A DNA stretch of 64,000 nucleotides from DASXSB01 sp036506275 (GTDB taxonomy: Bacteria; Methylomirabilota; Methylomirabilia; Rokubacteriales; CSP1-6): positions 7,016 through 71,015 of the forward strand of contig DASXSB010000031.1 in the NCBI GenBank assembly GCA_036506275.1, read 5' to 3'. Of this stretch, positions 9,165 through 16,655 are shown piece after piece. The notes under the pieces were generated by a model, which was not told where the DNA came from, did no database searches, and saw nothing but the letters and a program-made list of their open reading frames with translations. A program made the position numbers and the translations under genes. Positions within the stretch are counted from its first letter, which is position 1; every line of letters starts with the position of its first letter.

Positions 9165-10126
9165 GTGAGGCGCTCCAGCACGCGGAGCTTCGCGCTCCTG
9201 GCGCGGGGGTTGGCCCGCACCTCGTCATCCCTGGGCGTCAGGGGCGACGGCTCGAGCTCGGCGAATCCCGCCGATCCCAGAGCCCGGAACGTCCGCTTCA
9301 CGATGCGATCTTCGCCCGAGTGAAAGGAGATGACACCCACGCGGCCGCCCACGTGCAGCAGCTCGGCCGCCTGGGGAAGCGCTTGGCGGAGCGCCTCCGG
9401 TTCGTCGTTCACGGCCATGCGTACGGCCTGAAAGGTCCGGGTGGCGACGTGAATCCGCCGCGACCACGCCGCGCGCGGCACGGCGCTGCGCACGGCCGCC
9501 ACGAGATCGGCGGTCGTGCTGAGGGGACGCCGCCGGGTGATCGCGCGCGCGATGCGGCGCGCGTGCGGCTCGTCGCCGTACTCGTGGAGGATGCGCGCCA
9601 GCTCCGACTCCGGAAGCCGGTTCAGCAGCTCGGCCGCCGTCGGCGCGGCCTCGGGATCGAGTCGCATGTCGAGCGGCTGTTCGCCTTCGAAGGAGAAGCC
9701 GCGCGCGGAGGCCTCGAGCTGGTAGGAGGAGAGACCGAGATCGAGCAGGACGGCGCGCGCGCGGGCGACGCCGGCGGCGCGGGCGGTGGCGGTGAGGGTG
9801 CGGAAGTTGGCGCGGCGGAGGGCGACACGATCACCGAAGGGCGCAAGGTTGGCGGCGGCGCGAGCGAGCGCGTCCGGATCCACGTCGAGGCCGAGCAGCT
9901 TGACCTCGGCGCCGGTCCCGGCGAGAAGCGCTGCCGCGTGTCCGCCCATGCCCACCGTCCCGTCGATCACCCACCCCTCACCGCGCGGCCGCAGGAGAAA
10001 CGCGACCTCGTCGGCGAGGACGGGTACGTGAACCGCTAGACTCCCAGACTCGACAGCTTGTCGAAGAGCGAAGGCAGCCGGTCCTGCCGCGTCCGCTCGT
10101 ACTCCTCGAACCGGTTGCGATCCCAC
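9161..10126 (-). CDS. rsmH: 16S rRNA (cytosine-1402-N4)-methyltransferase
   Basis: RsmH methylates C1402 of 16S rRNA. The conserved N-terminal HVPVLADEV, the AdoMet loop DGTVGMGGHAAALL, LLDLGLSSYQLE and the late ISFHSGEDRIVKR are all present. The start is a problem. The codon aligned with the usual initiator, just before HVPVL, is GTT (10033-10031), and no ATG, GTG or TTG lies near it. The nearest in-frame start is the GTG at 10126, giving 321 residues with about 31 extra at the N-terminus and a 91-base overlap with mraZ. That start is used here with low certainty; gene identity is certain. Confidence 0.92.
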   Translation of the reverse strand: MGSQPVRGVRADAAGPAAFALRQAVESGSLAVHVPVLADEVAFLLRPRGEGWVIDGTVGMGGHAAALLAGTGAEVKLLGLDVDPDALARAAANLAPFGDRVALRRANFRTLTATARAAGVARARAVLLDLGLSSYQLEASARGFSFEGEQPLDMRLDPEAAPTAAELLNRLPESELARILHEYGDEPHARRIARAITRRRPLSTTADLVAAVRSAVPRAAWSRRIHVATRTFQAVRMAVNDEPEALRQALPQAAELLHVGGRVGVISFHSGEDRIVKRTFRALGSAGFAELEPSPLTPRDDEVRANPRARSAKLRVLERLT

Positions 10127-10476
10127 ACCTCGAACTGCGGGAGGCCGCCCCCCACCAGCGTCACTTCCTTCTCGAGCCCCGCCTGCTGCCGGGAGTCCGG
10201 CGGCAAGAGGACCCGGCCCGCGGCGTCGAGTTCGACGTCCCGCGCGCGGGATACATACAGTCGGCTGATCTCGCGGACCTCGGGGTTGAACATGGACTGC
10301 TCGCGGAGCTTCCCCTCGATCCGCTGCCACTCCTCCAGGGGGTGAATCTCCAGGCAATGGTCGTTGGGAACCACCACCAGCGCCCCGTCGTACTGCGCCA
10401 GCACATCCCGGAACCGGGCCGGGACGCTGAGGCGCCCTTTGGGGTCAATGGTGTGATTGAACCGTCCTCTAAACAT
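10036..10476 (-). CDS. mraZ: transcriptional regulator MraZ
   Basis: MraZ is the first gene of the dcw operon and a DNA-binding autorepressor built of two AbrB-like half-domains. The first half (FRGRFNHTIDPKGRLSVPARF) carries the DPKGR signature and the second half ends near LLPPDSRQQAGL. The ATG at 10476 is chosen because a GGCGAGGG ribosome-binding sequence sits about 2-9 bases upstream and it gives the canonical MFRG N-terminus with 146 residues; an open frame reaches 9 codons further up but without support. A matching operator lies directly upstream (10500-10525). Confidence 0.96.
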   Translation of the reverse strand: MFRGRFNHTIDPKGRLSVPARFRDVLAQYDGALVVVPNDHCLEIHPLEEWQRIEGKLREQSMFNPEVREISRLYVSRARDVELDAAGRVLLPPDSRQQAGLEKEVTLVGGGLPQFEVWDRNRFEEYERTRQDRLPSLFDKLSSLGV

Positions 10477-10499
10477 TGCCCTCGCCGGGGGCTGGTGTG

Positions 10500-10525
10500 C
10501 CACTTCATCCCACTTTGCCCCACTT
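10500..10525 (-). promoter_or_regulatory. MraZ operator: three AAGTGG direct repeats, 10-base period
   Basis: Read on the minus strand, AAGTGGGGCA, AAGTGGGATG and AAGTGGCACA follow each other with an exact 10-base period. This matches the known MraZ box design of TGGGN units separated by 5-base spacers. The array lies between the predicted transcription start and the mraZ start codon, the right place for autorepression of the whole dcw operon. Confidence 0.85.
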
Positions 10526-10533
10526 GGTCCGCG

Positions 10534-10562
10534 AGATTACTGTTGCCAGAAAGTCCTGTCAA
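10534..10562 (-). promoter_or_regulatory. sigma70-type promoter of the dcw operon
   Basis: Minus-strand TTGACA (10562-10557) is a perfect -35. Seventeen bases later comes TAATCT (10539-10534); AGTAAT, two bases earlier, is an alternative -10. The predicted start of transcription, near 10527, falls just before the MraZ repeats. It is the best-matching -35 box seen in the window. Confidence 0.75.
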
Positions 10563-10614
10563 GCGAAAAAGCGATATTTTTTAGGGAACTTCGCGGCAGA
10601 GGGCGACCGACGAC

Positions 10615-10645
10615 CGGTGGGGCGGGTAGCGGCCCCGCCCCACCG
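10615..10645 (-). terminator. strong hairpin, probable terminator of the pilin-M48 unit
   Basis: A 12-base perfect stem (CGGTGGGGCGGG with its complement) closes a 7-base loop, 20 bases after the stop codon of the M48 protease gene and upstream of the dcw promoter. There is no clear U-tract after it on the minus strand, so it may act in a GC-rich or Rho-assisted manner. Its position between two same-direction units supports termination. Confidence 0.55.
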
Positions 10646-10664
10646 CGTATGGGGGACGACCGGG

Positions 10665-11432
10665 TTACTTGGGCTGGTAGTACTTGAGGGCTTCGGGAAT
10701 CCAGCCCTCGATCTGCTTGATCCGGGTCTCGGGCACGGGGTGCGTCGAGAGGAACTCCGGCTGGCGGGACCCGCCCGCCGCCGCCATCCGCACCCAGAGA
10801 TCGCGGGCAGCCGACGGGTGGTATCCCGCCTTCGCCATGTACACCAGCCCCAGGTGGTCGGCTTCGGACTCCTGGGCCCGGTTGTAGGGCAGCAGCACGC
10901 CGACGCTCGCCCCCGCCCCGAGCAGCGCGGTCACCGCCGTCACGGTCGCCGGATCACGCTGCGCGAGCGCGACCTGCGTCGCCTGCAACCCCGTCTGAAC
11001 CAGGAGTTCCTGGCTCATTCGCTCGCCGCCGTGGCGCGCGATCGCGTGCGCTGCCTCATGGCCGAGCACGGCCGCAAGCCCAGCATCGTCCCGTGTGATC
11101 GGGAGAATGCCCGTGTAGACCGCGACCTTCCCGCCCGGCAGGCAAAACGCGTTCGCTTGCTTGTCCTCGAGGACCTTGAACTCCCACTGATAGTCCGTGC
11201 GTTCGGTGGCGGCCGCGATGCGACGCCCCACACGCGTCACCTGCTGATTGATGGCAGGATCGTTGGAGACGCGGCTCTTCTTGAGCACTTCCTGGTAGGC
11301 GTCGAGGCCCATCTTCATCTCGTCGCCCTCTTGAACCAGCATGACCTGGTGGCGGCCGGTGATGGGCACCGTCTGGCAAGCGACGGCGACCAGCAGGACG
11401 GCGACAAGCCCGAGGCGCGAGGAGCGTGGCAT
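10665..11432 (-). CDS. M48-family metalloprotease, putative lipoprotein
   Basis: This 255-residue protein is an envelope zinc protease of the M48 family (YggG/LoiP-like), expected to act on misfolded or unassembled proteins. The ATG at 11432 gives MPRSSRLGL followed by a hydrophobic stretch and a lipobox (LVAVAC, Cys about residue 18), so lipidation is likely. The catalytic zinc motif HEAAHAIARHG is present, and a downstream ESEADHLG supplies the third ligand. A TTG start at 11456 would add 8 residues and overlap the pilin stop, but the later ATG gives a normal signal peptide. It follows the pilin gene closely, so both are probably co-transcribed. Confidence 0.85.
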   Translation of the reverse strand: MPRSSRLGLVAVLLVAVACQTVPITGRHQVMLVQEGDEMKMGLDAYQEVLKKSRVSNDPAINQQVTRVGRRIAAATERTDYQWEFKVLEDKQANAFCLPGGKVAVYTGILPITRDDAGLAAVLGHEAAHAIARHGGERMSQELLVQTGLQATQVALAQRDPATVTAVTALLGAGASVGVLLPYNRAQESEADHLGLVYMAKAGYHPSAARDLWVRMAAAGGSRQPEFLSTHPVPETRIKQIEGWIPEALKYYQPK

Positions 11433-11452
11433 GCGCACATTGTATGTCACGT

Positions 11453-11983
11453 TCAACGATTGCGGATGCGGGCGGCGGTGGTGAACGTGACCGCGCCCGC
11501 CGGCACGAACCGCGACGCCGGTGGCTGCGTCACGAGCGTCACGACGACGGTGCGCACGTCGGCGGAGACCGCGGTGGGCGCGTCGGCGGCGTCGAGATAC
11601 TCGAGCACGAACGCACGCACGCCGTCGATGATCGGCTGCGCGCCACCGCCGGCGTCACGGCGCAGGGTCGCGCCCGTCAGCCGCCACGTGATCGTCTCCC
11701 CCGCGCCCGCGATGACACCGTCGCCGTTGAAGTCCGATTGCACGACCAGACGCGTGGAGTCGGCGATCAGGACGGCGTCGAACTCGCTCGTCGGCCCGTA
11801 GCCCGCGTGACGGACGTCACGCGCCAGCCGCTCCAACGCAACGCGGCCGTTCTGCTGGCTCTCGGCGCGGCCGGCGCCGATCGCGTACGCGCGCTGCGCG
11901 GCGTCGAGCGTGGTGAACGTGGCCGCCATGAGCGCGCCCACCATCGCGAGCGCGACGAGCAGCTCGGCCAGGTGCACGGCCAC
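11453..11983 (-). CDS. PilW-like minor pilin / prepilin-type protein
   Basis: The 176-residue product begins with a hydrophobic pilin helix (HLAELLVALAMVGALMAA) carrying the Glu expected at mature position 5, followed by QQNGRVALERLARDVRHAGYGP, which strongly resembles PilW minor pilins. The usual Gly-Phe-Thr cleavage site is not visible; Ala occupies -1 if Glu is position 5. The GTG start at 11983 is uncertain and has no ribosome-binding site. No other pilus genes are nearby, so this is an isolated pilin or a pseudopilin recruited to another task. Confidence 0.6.
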   Translation of the reverse strand: MAVHLAELLVALAMVGALMAATFTTLDAAQRAYAIGAGRAESQQNGRVALERLARDVRHAGYGPTSEFDAVLIADSTRLVVQSDFNGDGVIAGAGETITWRLTGATLRRDAGGGAQPIIDGVRAFVLEYLDAADAPTAVSADVRTVVVTLVTQPPASRFVPAGAVTFTTAARIRNR

Positions 11984-12126
11984 AGCGTCACCGGACGTCT
12001 CGGAGGCGTCAATGTCCCCGATCGTGATGTGGCCGGCCCGTGACTGTCGCCAATCGTGCTGATCCGCGGCGTGGACAGCCGGCGCATGGCAGGATGGAGG
12101 CGACGGCGGAGCGCACGGAGGGCACG

Positions 12127-13239
12127 ATGGTCATCGGGGTTCCACGCGAGATCAAGCCGGGCGAACAGCGAGTGGCGTTGACTCCCGCGGGCGGCCGCGC
12201 CCTCACCGAGCGCGGTCATCGCGTGCTCGTCGAGCGCGGGGCCGGCGACGGCAGCGGAATTCGCGACGACGACTACACGGCGGTGGGCGCGAGCCTGGTG
12301 GACGCGGCGACGGCGTGGTGCGACGCCGACCTCGTGCTCAAGGTGAAGGAGCCGATCCCCGCCGAGTACGCGCGTCTGCGGCGCGGGCAGACGCTGTTCA
12401 CGTATCTCCATCTCGCGCCCGCTCCCGAGCTCACGCGCGCGCTCGTGGGCGCCGGCACGCGCGCCGTCGCGTACGAGACCGTCCAGCGCGCCGATGGCAG
12501 CTTGCCGTTGCTCACGCCCATGAGCGAGGTCGCCGGACGGCTCGCCGTCCAGGAGGGCGCCTTCTATCTCGGCAAGGCGCACGGCGGGCGCGGAATCTTG
12601 CTGTCCGGCGTGCCGGGCGTGCCGCGCGGCAACGTCGTCATCATCGGCGCCGGCACCGTGGGCGTGAACGCCGCGCGCGTCGCCGTCGGCCTCGGCGCCG
12701 ACGTGCTGATCCTCGACGTCAACGTCGATCGCCTCCGACAGGTCGACGATCTCTTCGGCGGCCGCGTGGTGACCCTCGTGTCGAACAGCTTCAACGTCGC
12801 GCGCGTGGTGGAGCGCGCCGATCTGCTGGTGGGGGCCGTCCTCGTGGCGGGGGCGCGCGCGCCCCGCATCGTCACCGCGGAGATGGTGGCGCGCATGAAG
12901 GAGGGCGCCGTGATCGTCGACGTCGCGGTCGACCAGGGCGGCTGCATCGAGACGATTCACCCGACCACGCTCCTCGAGCCCGTGTATCGCGTGACCGGCG
13001 TCGTCCACTACGGCGTCGCCAACATGCCGGCCCTCGTTCCCCGCACGTCGACGTTCGCGCTCACCAACGCGACCCTGCCCTACGCGCTCGCTCTCGCTGA
13101 CCACGGCGTCGAGCGCGCCGTGCAGGACGATCCCTCCCTCGCCCACGGCGTCAACGTGTGGGAGGGGCGAATCGTCCACCCCGCCGTCGCCGAGTCCCTG
13201 GGAGAGAAGGCAAGCGCGCTGGAGAGCCTGCTCGCCTAG
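12127..13239 (+). CDS. ald: alanine dehydrogenase
   Basis: Ald catalyses reversible NAD-dependent deamination of L-alanine to pyruvate and ammonia. At 370 residues it has the family length. It starts MVIGVPREIKPGEQRVALTP, has the substrate segment KVKEP and the NAD-binding loop GAGTVGVNAARVAVGLGA near residue 175, and the VDVAVDQGGCIET segment. The ATG at 12127 is preceded by GGAGG 5 bases upstream, and this start gives the canonical N-terminus; an upstream in-frame start at 12040 would add a non-homologous tail. It stands alone and is divergent from the pilin gene. Confidence 0.96.
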   Translation: MVIGVPREIKPGEQRVALTPAGGRALTERGHRVLVERGAGDGSGIRDDDYTAVGASLVDAATAWCDADLVLKVKEPIPAEYARLRRGQTLFTYLHLAPAPELTRALVGAGTRAVAYETVQRADGSLPLLTPMSEVAGRLAVQEGAFYLGKAHGGRGILLSGVPGVPRGNVVIIGAGTVGVNAARVAVGLGADVLILDVNVDRLRQVDDLFGGRVVTLVSNSFNVARVVERADLLVGAVLVAGARAPRIVTAEMVARMKEGAVIVDVAVDQGGCIETIHPTTLLEPVYRVTGVVHYGVANMPALVPRTSTFALTNATLPYALALADHGVERAVQDDPSLAHGVNVWEGRIVHPAVAESLGEKASALESLLA

Positions 13240-13289
13240 AAGCTGCACCGGATAACGGTGGCCGCGGCCGGTGCGCCGGCGCCCGAGAG

Positions 13290-14696
13290 TCAGTCGATCG
13301 GCGGCCGGCGCTGCGCCCACGGCCGCGCGCGCTCGAAGGCGAACGACGCGCGCAGGACGCCGGCGTCGTCGAAGCGGCGGCCCACGATGTGGAGCCCGAT
13401 CGGCAGGCCGCTCCGCGTGAACCCGCACGGCACCGACGCCGCCGGCTGGCCGGTGACGTTGAACGGGTACGTGTACGGGATCCACCCGTAGCTGTCGACC
13501 TTCTTGCCCGCGATCTCCGTCGGGTTCTCCTGGTTCAGCGGGAAGGCTGGACAGGCAATGGTGGGCGTGAGCAGGAAATCGTACTTCTCGAAGAACGCGC
13601 GCGGATGCTGCCACCACGCGAGGCGATCGAACCAGGCCTGGACGTACCGCGTGGGCGGATTCTCGAGGGCGTTGTCGATGATGCGCTGGAGGCCGGGCTC
13701 GATCTCGCTCCGCCGATCGCGGAAGGGCGCCATGCGGGTGCCGATGCCGCCGCAGAAGATCTGCTCCCAGCACTCACGGGGCGACGGCCACTGCGGCTTC
13801 ACGTCCTCCACCTTGGCGCCGAATTCGCGAAACACCGTCGCCGCCTTCGCGCAGGCGGCGCGCACCTCCGGATCGACGACCTCGGTGAAGCCGAGGTCGT
13901 CGGTGTACGCGATGCGCGCGCCCTTCAAGGAGCCACGACCGGCCTTGGTGTAATCGACGCCGGCGGGCGGCAGCGAGTACTGATCGCGCTCGTCCGGACC
14001 GGCGCAGACGGAGAGCATGAGCGCCGCGTCGGCCACCGTGCGCGTCATCGGTCCCACGTGCGACAGACTCCACGCCGCGCTCACCGGATAGATCGCGATG
14101 CGCCCGTACGACGGCTTGATGCCGTAGATCCCGGCGAAGGAGGCGGGGATCCTGATGGAGCCGCCGCCGTCGGTGCCGACGGCGAGCGGCGCGAGACCGG
14201 CCGCCACCGCGGCGGAGGCGCCGCCGCTCGAACCGCCCGGCGTGCGCTCCACGTCCCACGGATTGCGGGTGGCGCCGAAGATCAGATTGTGGGTGGCGCC
14301 GATCCAGCCGAAGGTGGGTGTGTTGGTCTTGCCGAGCATGATGGCGCCCGCCGCCTCCAGGCGATCCACGATGGGCGCGTTCTCGGTGGGGACGTTGTCG
14401 CGGTAGAGCGGCGTGCCGAACGTCGTGCGTACGCCCGCCGTGATGACGAGATCCTTCACCGAGAACGGCACGCCGTGCAGCGCGCCGAGCTTGGCGCCCT
14501 TCTTCATCACCGCGCGCTCGGCGGCCTTCGCCTGCTTGCGCGCGGCGTCGGCGGTGACGAGGACGTACGCGTTCAGCCGCGGGTTGACCTTGTCGATGCG
14601 CGCGAGAATCGCGTCGACGACCTCCACCGGCGAGACCTTCTTTCGGCGGATGAGACCGGCGAGCTCGGTGGCGGGCGTCCAGCAGAGGTCAGTCAT
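13290..14696 (-). CDS. amidase-signature-family hydrolase
   Basis: A 468-residue amidase of the AS family (the GatA/aliphatic amidase fold), hydrolysing an amide bond of unknown substrate. The catalytic Lys-Ser-Ser framework is visible: KDLVI near residue 76, GGSSGG near residue 150 and GTDGGGSIRIPA with the nucleophilic Ser. A clear AGGAG lies 7 bases before the ATG. It follows the permease gene dppC after 49 bases on the same strand, so the ABC importer next door probably brings in its amide or peptide substrate. Not GatA, because gatB and gatC are absent here. Confidence 0.88.
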   Translation of the reverse strand: MTDLCWTPATELAGLIRRKKVSPVEVVDAILARIDKVNPRLNAYVLVTADAARKQAKAAERAVMKKGAKLGALHGVPFSVKDLVITAGVRTTFGTPLYRDNVPTENAPIVDRLEAAGAIMLGKTNTPTFGWIGATHNLIFGATRNPWDVERTPGGSSGGASAAVAAGLAPLAVGTDGGGSIRIPASFAGIYGIKPSYGRIAIYPVSAAWSLSHVGPMTRTVADAALMLSVCAGPDERDQYSLPPAGVDYTKAGRGSLKGARIAYTDDLGFTEVVDPEVRAACAKAATVFREFGAKVEDVKPQWPSPRECWEQIFCGGIGTRMAPFRDRRSEIEPGLQRIIDNALENPPTRYVQAWFDRLAWWQHPRAFFEKYDFLLTPTIACPAFPLNQENPTEIAGKKVDSYGWIPYTYPFNVTGQPAASVPCGFTRSGLPIGLHIVGRRFDDAGVLRASFAFERARPWAQRRPPID

Positions 14697-14745
14697 GGCA
14701 GTCTCCTCGAGATGCGAGCGCGGGCGATCGCAAACAGCATGCGGC

Positions 14746-15654
14746 TCACCCGCCGCGCAGGCGCGGGTCGAGCGTGTCGCGGAGGGCGTCGCCGAGCAGA
14801 TTGGAGCCGAAGACGGCGAGGCTGATGGCGATGCCCGGGAACAGCACCAGCCACGGCGCCTTCTGCGCGTACTCCGCCGCCGACACCGAGAGCATCCGGC
14901 CCCACGACGGATACGGCTCCGGCACGCCGAGACCGAGGAACGACAGGGTCGCTTCGACGAGGATGGCGCTGCCGAGCTGCGCGGTCACCAGCACGATGAA
15001 GGGACCGATCGTATTGGGGAGGATGTGACGGAACGCGATGCGCAGGTGCTGGACGCCGAGCGCGCGCGCCGCCTCCACGTACTGCATCTCGCGGATGGAC
15101 AGCACGCTCGAGCGGATCACCCGCGCCGCGCGCGGGATGATCGGGATCGAGATGGCGATGATCACGTTCTCGATCGATGGCCCCAGCGAGGCCGACATCA
15201 CGAGCGCGAGCACGAGAAGCGGCAGCCCCTGGAGGATGTCGAGCAGGCGCTGGGCGAGGAGGTCGACCTTGCCCCCCACGTAGCCGGAGAGGAGCCCGAT
15301 GACGCCGCCGAGGACGGAGCCGAGGATGGTGGAGCTGATGCCCACGATGAGCGAGACGCGCGCGCCGTGCACGATGCGGGAGTAGATGTCGCGTCCGAGG
15401 TGATCGGACCCGAGCCAGTGGTCGGCGGCCGGGCGCGCCAGCGTGTGCGCGGCGTCGGTGGCGATGGGATCGTGGGTCTGCAGCAGCTCGGCGAACACCG
15501 CCGCCACCGCCATCACCACGATCAGGAAGCCGCCGATCGCGCCCAGCGGCTTCTTGCGGATGAACCGCCAGAGGGTGGCGCCCGCGCCCTCCCGGCGTCG
15601 GACGGCAGCGGGGACAGTGAGCTCGATCTCGACGCCGAGCGGTCTAACCGCCAT
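14746..15654 (-). CDS. peptide/nickel-type ABC transporter permease, DppC-like
   Basis: This 302-residue inner-membrane permease has six predicted helices, an N-terminal OppC-type segment (FIRKKPLGAIGGFLIVV), the GTDHLGRDI-like loop (as GSDHLGRDIYSRIVHGARVS) and an EAA loop (EAARALGVQHLRIAFRHILPN) that docks onto an ATPase. Start and DppB stop overlap by 11 bases. It pairs with the DppB-like permease and the upstream binding protein. No ATPase gene follows, so the importer must borrow one from elsewhere. Confidence 0.92.
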   Translation of the reverse strand: MAVRPLGVEIELTVPAAVRRREGAGATLWRFIRKKPLGAIGGFLIVVMAVAAVFAELLQTHDPIATDAAHTLARPAADHWLGSDHLGRDIYSRIVHGARVSLIVGISSTILGSVLGGVIGLLSGYVGGKVDLLAQRLLDILQGLPLLVLALVMSASLGPSIENVIIAISIPIIPRAARVIRSSVLSIREMQYVEAARALGVQHLRIAFRHILPNTIGPFIVLVTAQLGSAILVEATLSFLGLGVPEPYPSWGRMLSVSAAEYAQKAPWLVLFPGIAISLAVFGSNLLGDALRDTLDPRLRGG

Positions 15655-16597
15655 AGCGCACCCTCGGGTCGAGCACGCTGTAGAGCATGTCCACCAGGAG
15701 GTTGGAGAGGATAACGACGATGGCGATGAACATGACGAGGTTCTGGACGATCGGATAGTCGCGCCAGAGGATCGCCTGCACGAGGAAGCGGGCCACCCCT
15801 GGCAGATTGAAGACGGTCTCCGTCACCACCAGGCCCCCGATCAGGAACGCGAACTCGATGCCGATGATGGTGACCACGGGCAGGATCGCGTTCTTGAGCG
15901 CGTGCCGCCAGATGACGGCGCCCCCGCTCTGACCCTTCGCCCACGCCGTCCGGATGTAGTCCTCGCGCATGACCTCCAGCAGCGACGAGCGGGTGATGCG
16001 CATGATCAGGGCCGAGGAGCGGTAGCCGACGGCGAGGGCGGGCAACGCGAACTGGACGGCGTGGAGGCGGAAGTTTTCCGTCGGCTTCACGTAGGTGAGC
16101 GAAGGGATCCAGCCGAGGAAGCTGACCATCCCGAGAATGATGACCATGCCGAGCCAGAAGGCGGGCATGGAGAGCCCGGCCAGGCTGAACACGCGCAGCA
16201 CGTAGTCGAGGGTCGTGTCCTGGCGGACGGCGCTGATCACACCGGTGGGGACGCCGAGGCTGACCGCCACCACCATCGAAAGCGCCGCCAGCTCCAGCGT
16301 CACCGGCAGCAGCGGCTTGATGATCTGCCAGGCGGGGAGATCGTAGCGATACGACTTACCGAGATCGCCCGTGACGATCTGCCGAAGCCACTCGAGGTAC
16401 TGCACCCAGTACGGACGGTCCATCCCGAGCTCTTTCAGGAGCGCCTGCTTGTCGCTCGGATTCACGTAGCCGGCGGCGGCGAAGAGGATGTCCACGATGT
16501 CGCCGGGCGCGAGCCGCAGCAGGAAGAAGATGACGAGCGACATGCCGAAGAGAGTGAGGATCGCGATGGTGAGGCGCTGGAGGATGTAGGTTTTCAC
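15644..16597 (-). CDS. peptide/nickel-type ABC transporter permease, DppB-like
   Basis: A 317-residue inner-membrane permease starting with MKTYILQRLTIAILTLFG, the hallmark of DppB/OppB proteins, followed by FFLLRLAPGDIVD. The cytoplasmic EAA loop near residue 220 contains EDYIRTAWAKG. It forms a heterodimer with the downstream DppC-like permease. It sits 58 bases after the binding-protein gene and is part of the same minus-strand unit. Confidence 0.92.
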   Translation of the reverse strand: MKTYILQRLTIAILTLFGMSLVIFFLLRLAPGDIVDILFAAAGYVNPSDKQALLKELGMDRPYWVQYLEWLRQIVTGDLGKSYRYDLPAWQIIKPLLPVTLELAALSMVVAVSLGVPTGVISAVRQDTTLDYVLRVFSLAGLSMPAFWLGMVIILGMVSFLGWIPSLTYVKPTENFRLHAVQFALPALAVGYRSSALIMRITRSSLLEVMREDYIRTAWAKGQSGGAVIWRHALKNAILPVVTIIGIEFAFLIGGLVVTETVFNLPGVARFLVQAILWRDYPIVQNLVMFIAIVVILSNLLVDMLYSVLDPRVRYGG

Positions 16598-16655
16598 TCG
16601 GGCATCCCGCGGCGCGGCGCGGAGCAGCCGGCTCCGCGCCGCCGCCGTTCACACG

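Noticed and set aside
12040..12126. Upstream extension of alanine dehydrogenase
   Set aside because: The 29 extra residues do not match the family, and GGAGG supports the ATG at 12127.
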